Assembly (NCBI GenBank): GCA_037954325.1
Contig: JBBMNZ010000003.1
Location: 9,948,965-10,012,964, forward strand
Source of the DNA: Fistularia commersonii
Taxonomy: Eukaryota; Chordata; Actinopteri; Syngnathiformes; Fistulariidae
Length of the DNA: 64,000 nt
Direction of reading: 5' to 3'
Position numbers and translations under genes: made by a program. Within the stretch, counting starts at the first letter, position 1, and every line of letters starts with the position of its first letter. Positions 1-10,200 of the stretch are shown piece by piece. The notes beneath the pieces were generated by a model. It was not told the DNA's origin. It saw only the letters and a program-made list of their open reading frames with translations, and ran no database searches.

Positions 1-993
1 TGTTCTCCACCTCCCCGCTACGCCCTCATTAGCCAAAATGTCGTTATCAAAATAGAGAAAAGTAGTTAAAGAGTGTAGAATTTTCAAAGAAAAACGGACT
101 ACGCCCTATTTATTTACGGAGACGCATGGGAAACCTTCGTGCTTGGCGTGTTTGCAACAAGTTTCGGTATTTAAAGAATATAGTATACGGCGCCACTACG
201 AGACCCATCAGACCGAAAAATATGACAACTTGCAGAGACAACTGAGAAGAGATAACATCAACGAATTGCTGGCCGGTCTGAGGAAACAGCGTCCACTTTC
301 ACCCATAGCCGAGAAATCAGCGAAGCGGCGGGAAAAGCCAGCTAGCTAATTGCTAGCGAAAATGTGCAATTTAAAGTTAGTCACCAGCTTCACTACAAAC
401 GAGTATGGTGGAATTCAATTTTCATGCAACTCCATACATTTTCAGTATGTATTGTATGTGTATGCATGTTTCATGTATGAAGTTTACACATTTACAGGAC
501 AGGTGAACACTTTCTTCCTTACACATTTAATAGCGCTCTTTTTAGTTTGTAGGGTGTAGGCAGGGATTCAATTCAGATTTTATATGCACATGTGTAAATG
601 GTTTAAAAATCCCTTTCTTTATAAGTCTCATTTAATCTTAAAGTGCATTACTATATTTTTCAATACCAATTACTTGTTAAAGTTTTGTGCCTTTGTACAA
701 TCAGTGGGATCGCATGATCACATGATTGCAATGCATACATGTGAATGATAGAAGTAAATTTCACTTTTGTCGAAGGAAATATGAGGTGTTTCATGAAATG
801 TTTTGTAAAGGGATTGTTCATGAAATTTCAAGATTTTCCTAATGTTCTTGTACTTCTTTACACCAAAACACAGGAAAGACATTATATTTTGGTTATTTAT
901 TGCTGAGTACGCCATTATTTTAACGGTCCGGCCCACTTGACATCTACCTTGGCCGTATGTGGCCCGCCATGAGAAATGAGTTTGACACCCCTG
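1..993 (+). mobile_element. Decayed hAT-like DNA transposon, left end off window
   Basis: The right end closes with TTTGACACCCCTG at 981-993, the terminal sequence I associate with a teleost hAT family whose other end reads CAGGGGTGTCAAA. Just inside it, 930-975 carries the usual subterminal text of that family (GGTCCGGCCCACTTG, then TGTGGCCCGCC). A broken BED-type zinc-finger reading frame lies at 38-349. The catalytic part of the transposase is absent between about 350 and 900, so this is an internally deleted, dead copy. Its left terminus is beyond the window. It sits in an arap1 intron, ending 67 bp from exon 11. Confidence 0.7.
38..349 (+). pseudogene. Broken N-terminal BED-type zinc finger of a hAT-like transposase
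   Basis: An ATG at 38 opens a frame that is stopped at once by TAG at 53-55 and then stays open to a stop at 347-349. The translated stretch has a C-x2-C pair (codons at 140 and 149) followed by HYETH, an H-x3-H pair, in the context SVFKEYSIRRHYETH. This is typical of the ZBED/GTF2IRD2-like transposase family of vertebrate hAT elements. The early stop and the missing catalytic domain make it a pseudogene. It is on the plus strand, opposite to arap1. Confidence 0.65.
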
Positions 994-1059
994 ATGTCGG
1001 GGAACCCTAAGAGAACCCGGGCAAGCGACAGTTTTCTGTGTAAGTGTCGGCAGATGTAC

Positions 1060-1145
1060 CTGCATGAGCTCCTCTGTCCAGACCTTTCTGTCCATCGTCA
1101 GACTCCGTACCTTGGAGATGCTGGGCCCCAGGCCTCGGTGCTCGC
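1060..1145 (-). CDS. arap1: arap1 coding exon 11: ArfGAP arginine finger
   Basis: Codons 680-708. EHRGLGPSISKVRSL carries the catalytic arginine of ArfGAP domains, and MDRKVWTEELMQ follows. The acceptor is CCGCAG and the donor CAG|GTACAT. It is the last arap1 exon in the window. Confidence 0.95.
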
Positions 1146-1753
1146 CTGCGGCACATTTAAGTAAATGCCAATCTCCAGGAGCGATTGAAATAAACCAACC
1201 GAACGGATGCACGAATATCCGCACCTGCGCAGCGTTTGCAGACCACCACGCACAGGTTGATGGCCGCCCACTCCGGCTTGGGAGCCCCACAGTCGGCGCA
1301 GAAACTATTGCTGGGCTCGGCCCAGAGCCGATCGGCAACCTCCTTGTTGGACAAGGCCTCGCCGATGGAGTCCAGCATGGCGTCCACCCACTGCTCCCTC
1401 AGCTGCTCCGACTCCGCTACAAAACTGCGAAGGGACACCAAGATGCGGCCGAGCGTTAATCCTGACATGACGGTGCCCGGCAGAAAGGATCGGCTCCCCG
1501 GGCCTCCTTCCTGCGTATCCTTACGCCTATCGGTCCGATGCAGTCTGACTAACACGGCTCTTGATGTGCTTGGGTGTCACAAATAGACCAGAGACTTCCT
1601 CCTCTGGGTCGGATCATTTCTGCAAAGCTTAAAAATAATACTGAGATTGGAGTCACAAGGCCGTCTCAGAAAAGAAAACACGCACACACACGAAGATCTA
1701 CCAAAATATGCAGAGACATACACACATCCCGGGGTGGAAACAGTGGGACCGCG

Positions 1754-1806
<53 letters not shown>

Positions 1807-2138
1807 TGCACCCAAACTCATATACACTGGGTGTCTTTTGATGAAGATCCTCCAAAAATGCAGACATACACACATCTCCAGTGAAAACGGTGGGACACAA
1901 GCGCACACTGACACACACACACAAGCACGCGCACACTGGATGTCTTTTTGATGAAACACATCCCCAGTGAGACAGCGGGACACAAGCACACACTTCGACA
2001 CACACACACACTTCCTTCAGTGCACGCGCGCGCGCACACACACACACACACAAAATAAGTGTTTTGATGAAGATCCTGCCAACATGCAGAGACATACACA
2101 CATCCCCAGTGAAAACAGAGGGACAAGAGCAGACACTT

Positions 2139-2204
<66 letters not shown>

Positions 2205-2286
2205 CCTGAACTCAGCTTTTTTTTCCCTCCCTGTCAAAGCTAAGCCCTTGCGCTGCGTGCCTCAAACTGTCAGCCAAAAAGAACAT

Positions 2287-2346
<60 letters not shown>

Positions 2347-5300
2347 ACACACACAAAGGGCTTTTCATGGCTCCTCAAAGACACCCCACTGAAGACAGAA
2401 GAGCGACCGAAATTCCCACGAGACGATATGATCTAATTTTACGTGAGAATAACACATTTTTGGGCAGACAAATGAGGCATTAATAACACCTGGCACCTGA
2501 AAATGCGATACGGCGTTGTGAGGTCAAAGCTCCGCCGATCCGTCACCTTCACATTTCCCACGTTCATCTCGATGGCTGTGATGCCCACCCCTATTCGGTA
2601 GTCCTGGGACAAACACACACACAATTCATTGCATTGATTCTATTTTGAGGATTTTTGCAAATGAGGTTACGCAAGAACACGAAGAAGGGACACTTCTAGA
2701 AGATAAGTTCCCAGGAGGGAAACTCACCTCCATGTTCTTGTAGAGGAAGACCTTATCAGAGGCGACAACGGTGTAAAGTTTGGAGCGGAGCCCCTTGAGC
2801 TCCAGGTAGCCCTTGAAGTCCGGCATGAGCGGCGAGCCCGGGCTCATGGTGCTGCGACCGTGGCGCCCCCTGGTGCAGTCCTGCAGCACGGCCACCCACT
2901 CGTTCCTCTCCGCTGGAAGTTTGTGCATGAGAAGCGGCGGTGAAGGTCCACGTCGCCGCGTATCGTCGCACGATAAACACGGACTCACGCGACGCACCTT
3001 CGTTTTCGGCCCTGAAGGCGAAGGTGCGGCCGCCGGTGACCACCTCGAACTTCAGCTCCCCGACGGCGTTCACATTCGTGATCGAAGAGGTCGCGATGGT
3101 CCTCTTGGAATAGACTTCCTACGAGGGCGAACGGCAACACTGACACACACACACACGTGCCTGCACGCAGGGTGTGTGCGGGCTCACATATTTGTCGAAT
3201 GTTACAAATACACCTGCGGGCGTCCGTACCTTCTCGCTGTCGAAATACCTCAGGTAGTCCACGTCCAGCTTCACCCATCGTCTCTGGTAGTAAAGGGCCC
3301 TGGAGACATGCAAATACGGTGGGTGTGTTCACTCAAGTGATGAGTGTGTGTGGCGTGTGTTCACCCGAGTGTGTATGGGTTGCGTTCCTACCCCTGCGGT
3401 GGATTCTTGTCCAACCAGCCCATCTTTATGACAGCATGCAGGTGTGACGTATCCTCCCCGGGAGCCGAGGTCCGTCTGCCGCTGCTCGGCAGGTAGACGC
3501 TGCTCTGCAGGCTACTGAGGCCAGAATCCACCCACTCGGCAGGGCTGTGAACGGTTTAGGAGAAGAAAAAACATTTAAATCATGATTTTGAAAAGATTAT
3601 TCCTTCATACATTTTCTAAACCGCCTATCCTGCATTTGAGGGTAACAGGGAGAATGATACCTATCCCCGCTTCGATTGGACGGGAAGCGGGTTCACCCTG
3701 GGCCAATCACAGGGCCACATATTGTATGTGCAACCATTATATAGAGACAAAATTCTGAACAACGTGCCAATGAACCTCCGGTCTGTTTTTAGCCTGCGGT
3801 AACAGCAAAACCACTGATGGGTATCAGTGGTTTGGAGACAGCTTGAAGACAGGGGAGGGAAGCCTCATCAGAATCAGTCAAGCATGGCTTTGCAATTTCA
3901 TTTACTCAATTGCTTCTCAAATAGTGGGGCGATGCCATGGGGGGCGCGTCTGACCCTGGGAAACACGTTTATGGTCTAGTATTAGTTCTATGGCATAGGT
4001 TTTTTTTTCCGCAGTGAGCACACACACACACAGCACAGAGCAGGAGATATGAAGTGCAGTGAATAAACCCTCAAGAGACGCCATGGAAAATATTTAACAG
4101 GGATGATAAGAAAAGCGATGAGAGACAAAGATAATGGGACAAACGAAAGTCAGCTGAAAGCTACGACGAGGAAATATGATTTAGCGTAAGTAGCGCTTGG
4201 CTTCACTGTGACCACGGTGGGAGATGAGGAAAGACCGGTGTGTTTACTGTGGAAAAATGTTGGCAGCGACCAGCATGAAGCCAAATAAATTGTCGCTTAA
4301 AGACATTATACCCCTATTACACTGATAAGCCGCTTGAGTTTTTTCAAAGAAAACGTGACGAATATTGCCAACAATCATCCCGCCATGTGAAAGCACTTTC
4401 AGTGAACCAGCGAGCACTGTTATCTTAAAAAAAAAGGCAATAAAGTTATTCTTTGTTGCAAGTTGATCTATATTTCTATAACGATACAATGGTGTGCAGA
4501 GGTGTGCGTGGAACAATTTTATAGACAATGATACAATTTACAGTCAAGGCGGAGAGCGCAAAATGTTTTGTTTTTCCCAGGGGGTGACGTAACAGAAAAT
4601 AATTGAGAAGGACTGGTTTAATTCAACTGGAAACTATGTGTGGATGTGTGTGTGTGTGTGTGTGACTCACTCTTCGTCACCCAGCAGCTCGTCATCGCTG
4701 CACAGCGAGCTGTAGCGCCCCTTCGCCATACTCGGCACTTGCAGGGACATTTCCTGCGGGAGCAGAGAGCTGAACGTCAGAATGTCGGTTTAGTGGCAGC
4801 AGCGGCGTTTTGGGTAACTCCAATAGCGCCGCACCCTGTCAGGCGTCTTCACCGGCTGAATGAGCGTGTAGGTCGCGCCTGGTTCCTCGTAGTCGTCTGA
4901 GTCGTCATTGGCAAAACACAAATCTGGAGGAGGCGGGGAATTGCAAGGGTTACTCAGCAAAATAAGACAAAAATACAGATTGAAAAACATGTTTCTATGA
5001 CCTCCCGGATTTATCCGTTTTTTTTTTTTTTCTTCTGCTTTGTACTTTCAATAACGACTTCAAAAAAGATTTCACATCCAAGCTGAGGATTTCCTGCGGC
5101 GGATTATGCAAAGCTGCAGAAATACTTAAAAAAAAAGGGGGAAGTTGAAAAGGAGCAGGAAGACAAAGACTGAAAGTTTATAAGGGTGTAAAAAACAAAA
5201 ATAAAAGCGTGGAAGATTTGGTTCTGGGTTGCGGCCTGTGGCCTCTGACCCCTGAGCCCCCGACCCCCGGTTCAGGGCCGTTTTAGCAGGTAAGTGCATT

Positions 5301-8300
5301 GGTGTTTCCACACAGTAAGTTCAGACTCACAAGGGTTCTGGGGGGTTTGAGAGCTCCTCCTGGACGGCAGGACCTCCAGGTGGGCCGACGCCCGTCGGGT
5401 TTCCTGAGCCTGCGTCGACCTGCTGCTCCGCGGCGGGACCTGCGGCGCCTGCTCCTTCTGCATCTCCTCCGTGCCTGAGCCGGTGGAAGGAGGGCTACAT
5501 GGGAGGAGGGGGGGCAGATAGAGATGGTCAACCTTCGATCCAGCTCTCCACCAGCAGGGATGTTCCATCTAAACTCGACCAGATCATGGGAACGAGACGC
5601 TCTGGAAATGACCCCCTTGCGCTCTTACTATCTAACCATGGCAAGGCTGAAGACCCCCCGACCCCCCCTGCACATCCTTGGACCGTCGCCGTGGTGCTGG
5701 GATTCACATTTGGTGATAACTAGAAGTTCAACGTCAAACTTCCTCCTGGGTGTGCTCCGCCTGCTATGGGTTTCGTCATCACGGTTTTACCTTTTTTGCA
5801 AACCCCCCTAGCTTGCGGTGGCCGCACACACACATATACACAAACACACACACACACACAATGTACTCTGCACAACCAGGAAACCGTCCAAGGTTTGTTT
5901 CTGTTCCACATTTCGGCAGTGAAGGATTTGGCATCAGAGTTGAGGGGAGACGGCAACTCGGATACGTCGGGACGACACACCGAGATATCGCAACGTCGAG
6001 GCGTTGAGGCCGGAGGCGTGTGTGAATTTTTAAAAAGTGAACTGGTGTGATGTTAGAGCGATCCTCTTTTTACACCAAAAAAGAATAAGAGATCCACAAT
6101 GACGGGAAACTGACCTGACGAAACGGTTCCTCCTGGTTCTCAGAGGAAGCAGGCTGAATGGGGGGCCGAACATAAAACGCTATAATTACTCTCCTTCCCC
6201 TCTGGGCGAGGTGCCATGAGGCCGATGTAAAATACACCAGAAATGGCGCTTCGACAGCGACGGTCGTCTCGACAGAAAAATAAACTTAAAAACAGCCGTG
6301 CAACATGTTGGGAGGCTCAGACATCTAGAGCCTCTGAGATGAACATCTAGCTCTGGAAAAAGGGAACACGGACTGGAAGTGAAATAGATAAAGAGATGGA
6401 GACGAGGCTTGCAGGTGCAAAACGGCGAGCGAAGACGCGATGTCAACGGTACCTGTCCGGTCACGCTGGCCACGAGTCCTTGCCCATGGCAACGGCTGAG
6501 TTGTAAAAAAAAAAAGCACCTTTATAGCCAGAAGACGGGGTTTGAAAAGCAAAACAAAAAAAAAGGAGAGGAGGAAGTAGCACGTTTACCAGCAGCGGGG
6601 AGGAGGAGACGAGGAAACGCTCTGGTTTATCTGATCCTCCTTCTTCCCCTCGCACTGTCCTGACAGACAGCAGGAGGACCCAGAAACGTACCTCTCCGCT
6701 GGAGACTTTCTCCCACCCCCGCGGCCCCCCCTCGGCAACGTTGCCGCCTTCAGCCGGTTCTGGGCCAGAATGCAGAGCGAGCGCGATTTTGTCGCAGAGT
6801 GGAGGCTCCCTGGGAACCCCCTCTGTCCACCTTTTACCGGTGACGCAGCACAAAGTAGACGCACATTAACATTCAAGGCAATGGGTGACCTGCCAAAACA
6901 CCAATGCTCACAAGGAGCTGTGAAAAAGAAAACACAAACACAAGCCTCCCCCGATCTCTCCGGGTGTGAAACACAAGAGACCTTCGAATGCGATGCGTAG
7001 AGGTTTCAGAATTGAAGGCCGATTTCTCGGTCGGATGTTTTTAAAGCCGTGCACTAAAACCCGGGCCGTTTTCTGGCGGGCTTTGGCTCCGCAGACACCT
7101 TTGTTTGTTGGTTTGTAAAGTGCAACGACGTCGACAGTCTATGGGTGCATTTGCACACCATTTCCAGTAGATAGCAGTGTCACGCAGTTTAACCCCCGCT
7201 TCTACACACACACACACACACAAACACACCAGTTGATCCGAGGTGCATTCAAGTGCAATATAAATACATCAATAATTTCTGAATTTAAGTCCGCCGGGGT
7301 TTACAAAGCAAAACATGTAAAAAAGCAAACACCCTGGAGCAGATCAGCTGATGCTGTTGCCTTTAATGAACTCAAAAAGAGTCAAGAGTGATCAAAGAGT
7401 CAGTTTGATCATTTTTTTCATTTTAAATTATTCATTTGCTTTTCCTCTCCTCCACATTTAAAAAAAAATATATTTTGCAGGTCCCTCTCTGTGCATCATT
7501 ACATGAAAGTGAGGAAGATTTTTTTAGCCGGTTGCTAATATATTGGAGCCAAATTAGCATGAGACAGATTCTAGTCAAGAGACCCTTACCTGTGTGGGGT
7601 GGGCGTCTGCAGGGAGCTCCTCTGTGGGACGGGCGGGGGGCCTTTAGGGGGGAACCCTGTCTTTGGGGGGAGAGGCGGAGCGTTTCTCACTCTGCTCGGG
7701 GAGACAGGCGCCGTCCTCCTTCTTCCATCGCTGCCTGAGCTCCGGACAGGGAGCCGAGCAGGCGGCGGCGATGTGGGCGAGGACGAGCTTTTCGCGTCGG
7801 GATCCCTGGCGGCGGTGAAGCACTGAGGGGGGCAGTTGAGGGTGCTTCGCGGAGGAACCGGGGGTAAAGGGACGTCACAAGCCGGGGAGATCCGGGGGAC
7901 GGCGTGGGAGTCTGTCGCGCTCACGCGAAACTTAGTCCTCTCCTTCGGCACCGGCCTCTCCCCCTGGCCGTCGACGCCCTCTCGCCCTCGTCCGCAGGGC
8001 TCCGGTTTCTGTTTCATCTCTCCTCCTCCAGTGTACTCATTCGTCCTGGAAACTTGTCTTTCCTGCAGAACCGGATAATTCTCTTCTTTAATTGAGGGCA
8101 CCGCTGATGATTTGGCGTAATCTTTCTCCGGTTCTGCCTGTGCATGTTTTTCCAGCGGTAGGTGCACGGGGTTTTCTTGTTGCCCCGCCTCCTCCGGCTC
8201 AGGGTCTGCCATGCCGCCTCCGAGGCCAGCGTCAGGGTCCGCTTGCGTCGCGGCGTGCTGGTGGCCCTGCGATTTCCTCAAGCTGGCCAGGATGCGCCTC

Positions 8301-8455
8301 CGGTGACCCGGCAGGGTGACGCCGAAACTCTCCAGCTGCTCCGCTGTGATGTTCATGCATTCCCTCGGCGACGACAGCCCGGCGCTCAGGAAGGCCTCAG
8401 AGTACTGCTCGAGTCGCAGCCCGCACAGCCAGTCCCACACCGAAGGCTGAGACAT
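1060..8455 (-). CDS. arap1: arap1, ArfGAP with RhoGAP, ankyrin and PH domains 1 (5' part, 11 coding exons)
   Basis: ARAP1 is a cytosolic, membrane-recruited GTPase-activating protein for Arf and Rho GTPases, driven by phosphoinositide binding to its PH domains. Coding exons, in order of transcription: 8455-7590, 5494-5331, 4923-4835, 4753-4671, 3544-3392, 3299-3230, 3118-2998, 2912-2728, 2603-2497, 1424-1225, 1145-1060. Together they give 2124 nt, 708 codons, with every phase joining. Domains: SAM about 4-68, proline-rich linker to about 435, PH1 about 441-530, PH2 about 546-635, ArfGAP from about 640. The ArfGAP zinc finger C-x2-C-x16-C-x2-C is at 655, 658, 675 and 678, and the arginine finger is R683 in EHRGLG. 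The start ATG has GCC before it (G at -3). ARAP1 rather than ARAP2 or ARAP3 is chosen from the PH1 text (GWLDKNPPQG) and the stard10 neighbour. Ankyrin, PH3-5, RhoGAP and RA domains must lie beyond position 1. Confidence 0.93.
1225..1424 (-). CDS. arap1: arap1 coding exon 10: end of PH2 and ArfGAP zinc finger
   Basis: Codons 613-679 plus one base. EQWVDAML closes PH2. SFCADC and VVCKRC supply the four zinc ligands of the ArfGAP finger, with spacing C-x2-C-x16-C-x2-C. The acceptor is CTTCGCAG and the donor CAG|GTGCGG. Confidence 0.95.
1425..2496 (-). repeat. arap1 intron 9, dominated by CA microsatellites
   Basis: This 1.07 kb intron holds plus-strand CA arrays at 1755-1802, 2141-2200 and 2291-2354, so GU in the arap1 transcript. 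Between them are three degenerate copies of a ~100-bp unit (GTGTTTTGATGAAGATCC, then CAGAGACATACACACATCC), near 1830-1880, 1940-1990 and 2055-2110. No AC tract lies near either splice site. Confidence 0.85.
2497..2603 (-). CDS. arap1: arap1 coding exon 9: PH2
   Basis: Codons 578-612 plus two bases. VTDRRSFDLTTPYRIF matches the human PH2 almost exactly. The acceptor GTCCCAG follows a short sense GT tract. The donor CAG|GTGCCA is weaker. Confidence 0.93.
2728..2912 (-). CDS. arap1: arap1 coding exon 8: PH1 C-terminal helix and start of PH2
   Basis: Codons 516-577. ERNEWVAVLQ is the PH1 C-terminal helix with its invariant Trp. FKGYLELKGLRSKLYTVVAS opens PH2. The donor GAG|GTGAGT is strong. Confidence 0.93.
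2998..3118 (-). CDS. arap1: arap1 coding exon 7: PH1
   Basis: Codons 476-515 plus one base. It includes ELKFEVVTGGRTFAFRAEN, the strands 5-7 of PH1. The acceptor is CTCGTAG and the donor AAG|GTGCGT. Confidence 0.93.
3230..3299 (-). CDS. arap1: arap1 coding exon 6: PH1
   Basis: Codons 452-475 (GALYYQRRWVKLDVDYLRYF, then DSEK), the basic strand 2-4 part of PH1 that would contact the inositol headgroup. The acceptor is CTCCAG and the donor AAG|GTACGG. Confidence 0.93.
3392..3544 (-). CDS. arap1: arap1 coding exon 5: start of PH1
   Basis: Codons 401-451 plus two bases. It ends with VIKMGWLDKNPPQ, the first strand of PH1, nearly identical to the human protein. The acceptor is TTCACAG and the donor GG|GTAGGA. 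Confidence 0.92.
3545..4670 (-). other. arap1 intron 4
   Basis: The intron starts, in transcript sense, with the donor followed at once by a CA tract (plus-strand GT, 4640-4664). A short GU tract (plus CA, 4019-4033) lies 475 nt before the acceptor. A teleost interspersed repeat occupies about 3601-3785. Nothing else was recognised. Confidence 0.6.
3601..3785 (+). repeat. Teleost interspersed repeat, copy 1
   Basis: It begins with TTTTCTAAACCGCCTATCCT, then GGTTCACCCTGGGCCAATCA and CAGGGCCACAT. This is the order of a family common in fish, in which a putative 5' end reads TTTTCTAAACCGCTTATCC and the middle carries CCAATCACAGGGC. Related pieces lie near 9895, 26195, 36850, 50745 and 55300. 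Confidence 0.6.
4671..4753 (-). CDS. arap1: arap1 coding exon 4: linker before PH1
   Basis: Codons 374-400 plus two bases, reading RYSSLCSDDELLGDEE. The acceptor is CCCGCAG and the donor GA|GTGAGT. A sense-strand CA tract starts a few bases into the following intron. Confidence 0.82.
4835..4923 (-). CDS. arap1: arap1 coding exon 3: acidic linker
   Basis: Codons 344-373. It contains NDDSDDYEEP, comparable to the acidic DDSDYDEVPEE stretch of human ARAP1. The acceptor is CCTCCAG. The donor used here is AGG|GTGCGG; CCG|GTGAAG 15 nt upstream is an in-phase alternative. Confidence 0.75.
5331..5494 (-). CDS. arap1: arap1 coding exon 2: proline/serine-rich linker
   Basis: Codons 289-344. The acceptor ATGTAG and donor CCTT|GTGAGT both fit the reading frame. 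The protein is disordered-looking (EEMQKEQAPQVPPRSS). No domain was recognised. Being poorly conserved, it rests on frame and splice sites rather than homology. Confidence 0.75.
5495..7589 (-). other. arap1 intron 1
   Basis: No exon or mobile element was recognised. It holds plus-strand CA tracts at 5824-5861 and 7205-7229, a run of A near 6506-6517, and CpG-rich patches near 6700-6740. The tracts are 320-380 nt from the splice sites, so no bridging arrangement is apparent. Confidence 0.5.
7590..8455 (-). CDS. arap1: arap1 coding exon 1: SAM domain and proline-rich region
   Basis: Codons 1-288 plus two bases. It begins MSQPSVWDWLCGLRLEQYSE, a SAM domain (LPGHRRRILASL is its last helix), followed by a low-complexity proline/serine region with SH3-ligand-like segments such as APPLPPK and PPPVPQRS near the end. 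The donor is CACAG|GTAAGG. The exon extends 5' as untranslated sequence to an acceptor (CCTCCACAG) at 8517, so transcription starts further right. Confidence 0.93.
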
Positions 8456-8516
8456 GGCCGCCTTGACAGCGAGGGGGTGTCTCTCTGACGCACAGTCAGA
8501 TCATGGCGCGTGCAAT
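8456..8516 (-). other. arap1 5' untranslated part of the first coding exon
   Basis: Reading the minus strand, a pyrimidine-rich tract and CCTCCACAG end at 8517, 61 nt before the ATG. This looks like a genuine acceptor, so at least one non-coding exon should lie to the right. Confidence 0.5.
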
Positions 8517-8904
8517 CTGTGGAGGACGGAGAAACAAATGAGGTTTCAATATTTCAACATTCCAAGACGGAGTTGGACTTTTTATTCTGTGCTTGCAGAT
8601 GCATTGATTAAAATGCATATGCTCCCTTTTATTTTGCTACCTATGGTTGGCAAAATTAGAATTTAATTGTACTGGGAAACGTTTCCAGACACATGACATA
8701 TATACACTTTGAATCTTGAATCTCTGATCATGGCTGGCTTTTTACAACGGCAACCAGAAGTTGGCCACCAGCATGGTGTTGAACGGGTCGGAAGGCAGGA
8801 AGTTGCATGAGTAGCTTCAGTTTTACGACAAAATCCATCATTTGGAGCGAGAGTTTAGAGTGTTTGGCCCGTTTTCCCGATTTTGGTGACTTCTCATTAC
8901 TGAA

Positions 8905-9350
8905 AGGATTAATATTCCACCAGATAAGATAGACTTCATCGATCCCGAGACAGGGAGTCTCAATTGTCTCAGCAGCATTACCGGGTATAAAAGTGTGGAG
9001 CAAATAATAATAGAAGAATATTCAAATTAAGATATCGATCCAAAATGTACAATACATACACAAGAATGCAAAAATATGAAAATAGGACTGTAATTTCCGG
9101 ACTATAAGCCGCTACTTCTTTCACACACTTTGAACACTGCGGCTTAAACAATGATGCGGCTAATTAATGGATTTTTGGGGGCTAACAAGCTTCATGCCAC
9201 TATCATTTCATAATCTTTGTAGTTAACAGTTAAGACAATTTATATTTCATTGTATTTCTTATTCTTCCTCCTCCCAACTATTATCTATTACTGTTATGTT
9301 GTTGCTTGAAACTCAGGCACAACAATTTCCTTCGGGATAAATAAAGTTGT
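8905..9350 (+). repeat. Teleost interspersed-repeat remnants
   Basis: Three recognisable pieces occur. AAGATAGACTTCATCGATCC at 8926-8945 resembles the TTTATTGATCCC motif of fish retroposon tails. TTCCGGACTATAAGCCGCTA at 9095-9114 and TGCGGCTTA at 9139 belong to a family widespread in fish. CAATTTCCTTCGGGATAAAT with AAAGTTG at 9324-9350 is a typical 3' end. Boundaries are unclear. Confidence 0.45.
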
Positions 9351-9894
9351 TCTCATTCTCATTTTGCCTCGGCACATCAGACCAATGAAATTAGTGTTCA
9401 ATTTCAACACCAAAAAAGACAACTTTAATGGTTTTAGTGCACAGCAGGAAGACAAAGATATCAATCAGCTGGAGTAGGACAAAGCAGGGATAGAAAATGT
9501 ATGGAAGGATGGATGGGCGGACTTTTGCTTGCGTTATTTATCATTAACTTTTTCATGAGCCCGTTACAGGCACAGATTGGAAAAAAGCATTTCCCATACA
9601 TATTTGTGGATGTTACCGGAATGCATTTAATTAAAAGTTTTAAAAAATGTTTCTGTGTGAATATCTCATGTTACAACATGGACACCTACGACTTATACAC
9701 AATTACGCCCAATATATCTATGCATATATTTGTTTATTTTTAGCTGGTGCAGCTAATATTCAGACGCTTTCAACAGATTGTAAATTACGATAAAAGAAAT
9801 GCCGGTGTTCCGTGCCGTGACTCATCTCAGTGCCTTAAACACACGAGTGCTTTCTCAGGATCCCACCAAACCCCCTGACACCAGCGGCGCCCAC

Positions 9895-10200
9895 CGAAAG
9901 TCATTTGTTTATTCAGTCATTCATGATCCATACCATTTGACCTGCACTTAGGGCCATGGAGATGCTTATATGGAGCCCATTCACCATCTCATTCACACAT
10001 CTGTACAATGTAGGGTCTCAGATAAATCTCCTGCATGCTTTTGGACTGCGGAAGGAACCCAAAAGGAACCCCATGCGGACACAGTGAGAACATGAACACT
10101 CCACGGTGGAAGCTAACCAGCTAGGATTCCAACCAGGAACCTTCCCACTGGGAAGAGGAAGCACTGACTGCAGCTCCAGTGCCGCCCTCAAAGATATTTT
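9895..10200 (+). repeat. Teleost interspersed repeat, copy 2 (downstream half)
   Basis: Features include CTTTTGGACTGCGGAAGGAA, then TGCGGACACAGTGAGAACAT and GATTCCAACCAGGAACCTTC, ending with a CTCCAGTGCCGCC-like stretch. These are the downstream blocks of the family seen at 3601. Confidence 0.55.

Noticed and set aside
1577..2237. Long frames rich in alternating Cys-Val or Thr-His, here and at every CA/GT array
   Set aside because: They are translations of dinucleotide repeats, open only because the repeat lacks stops, with no homology or splice support.
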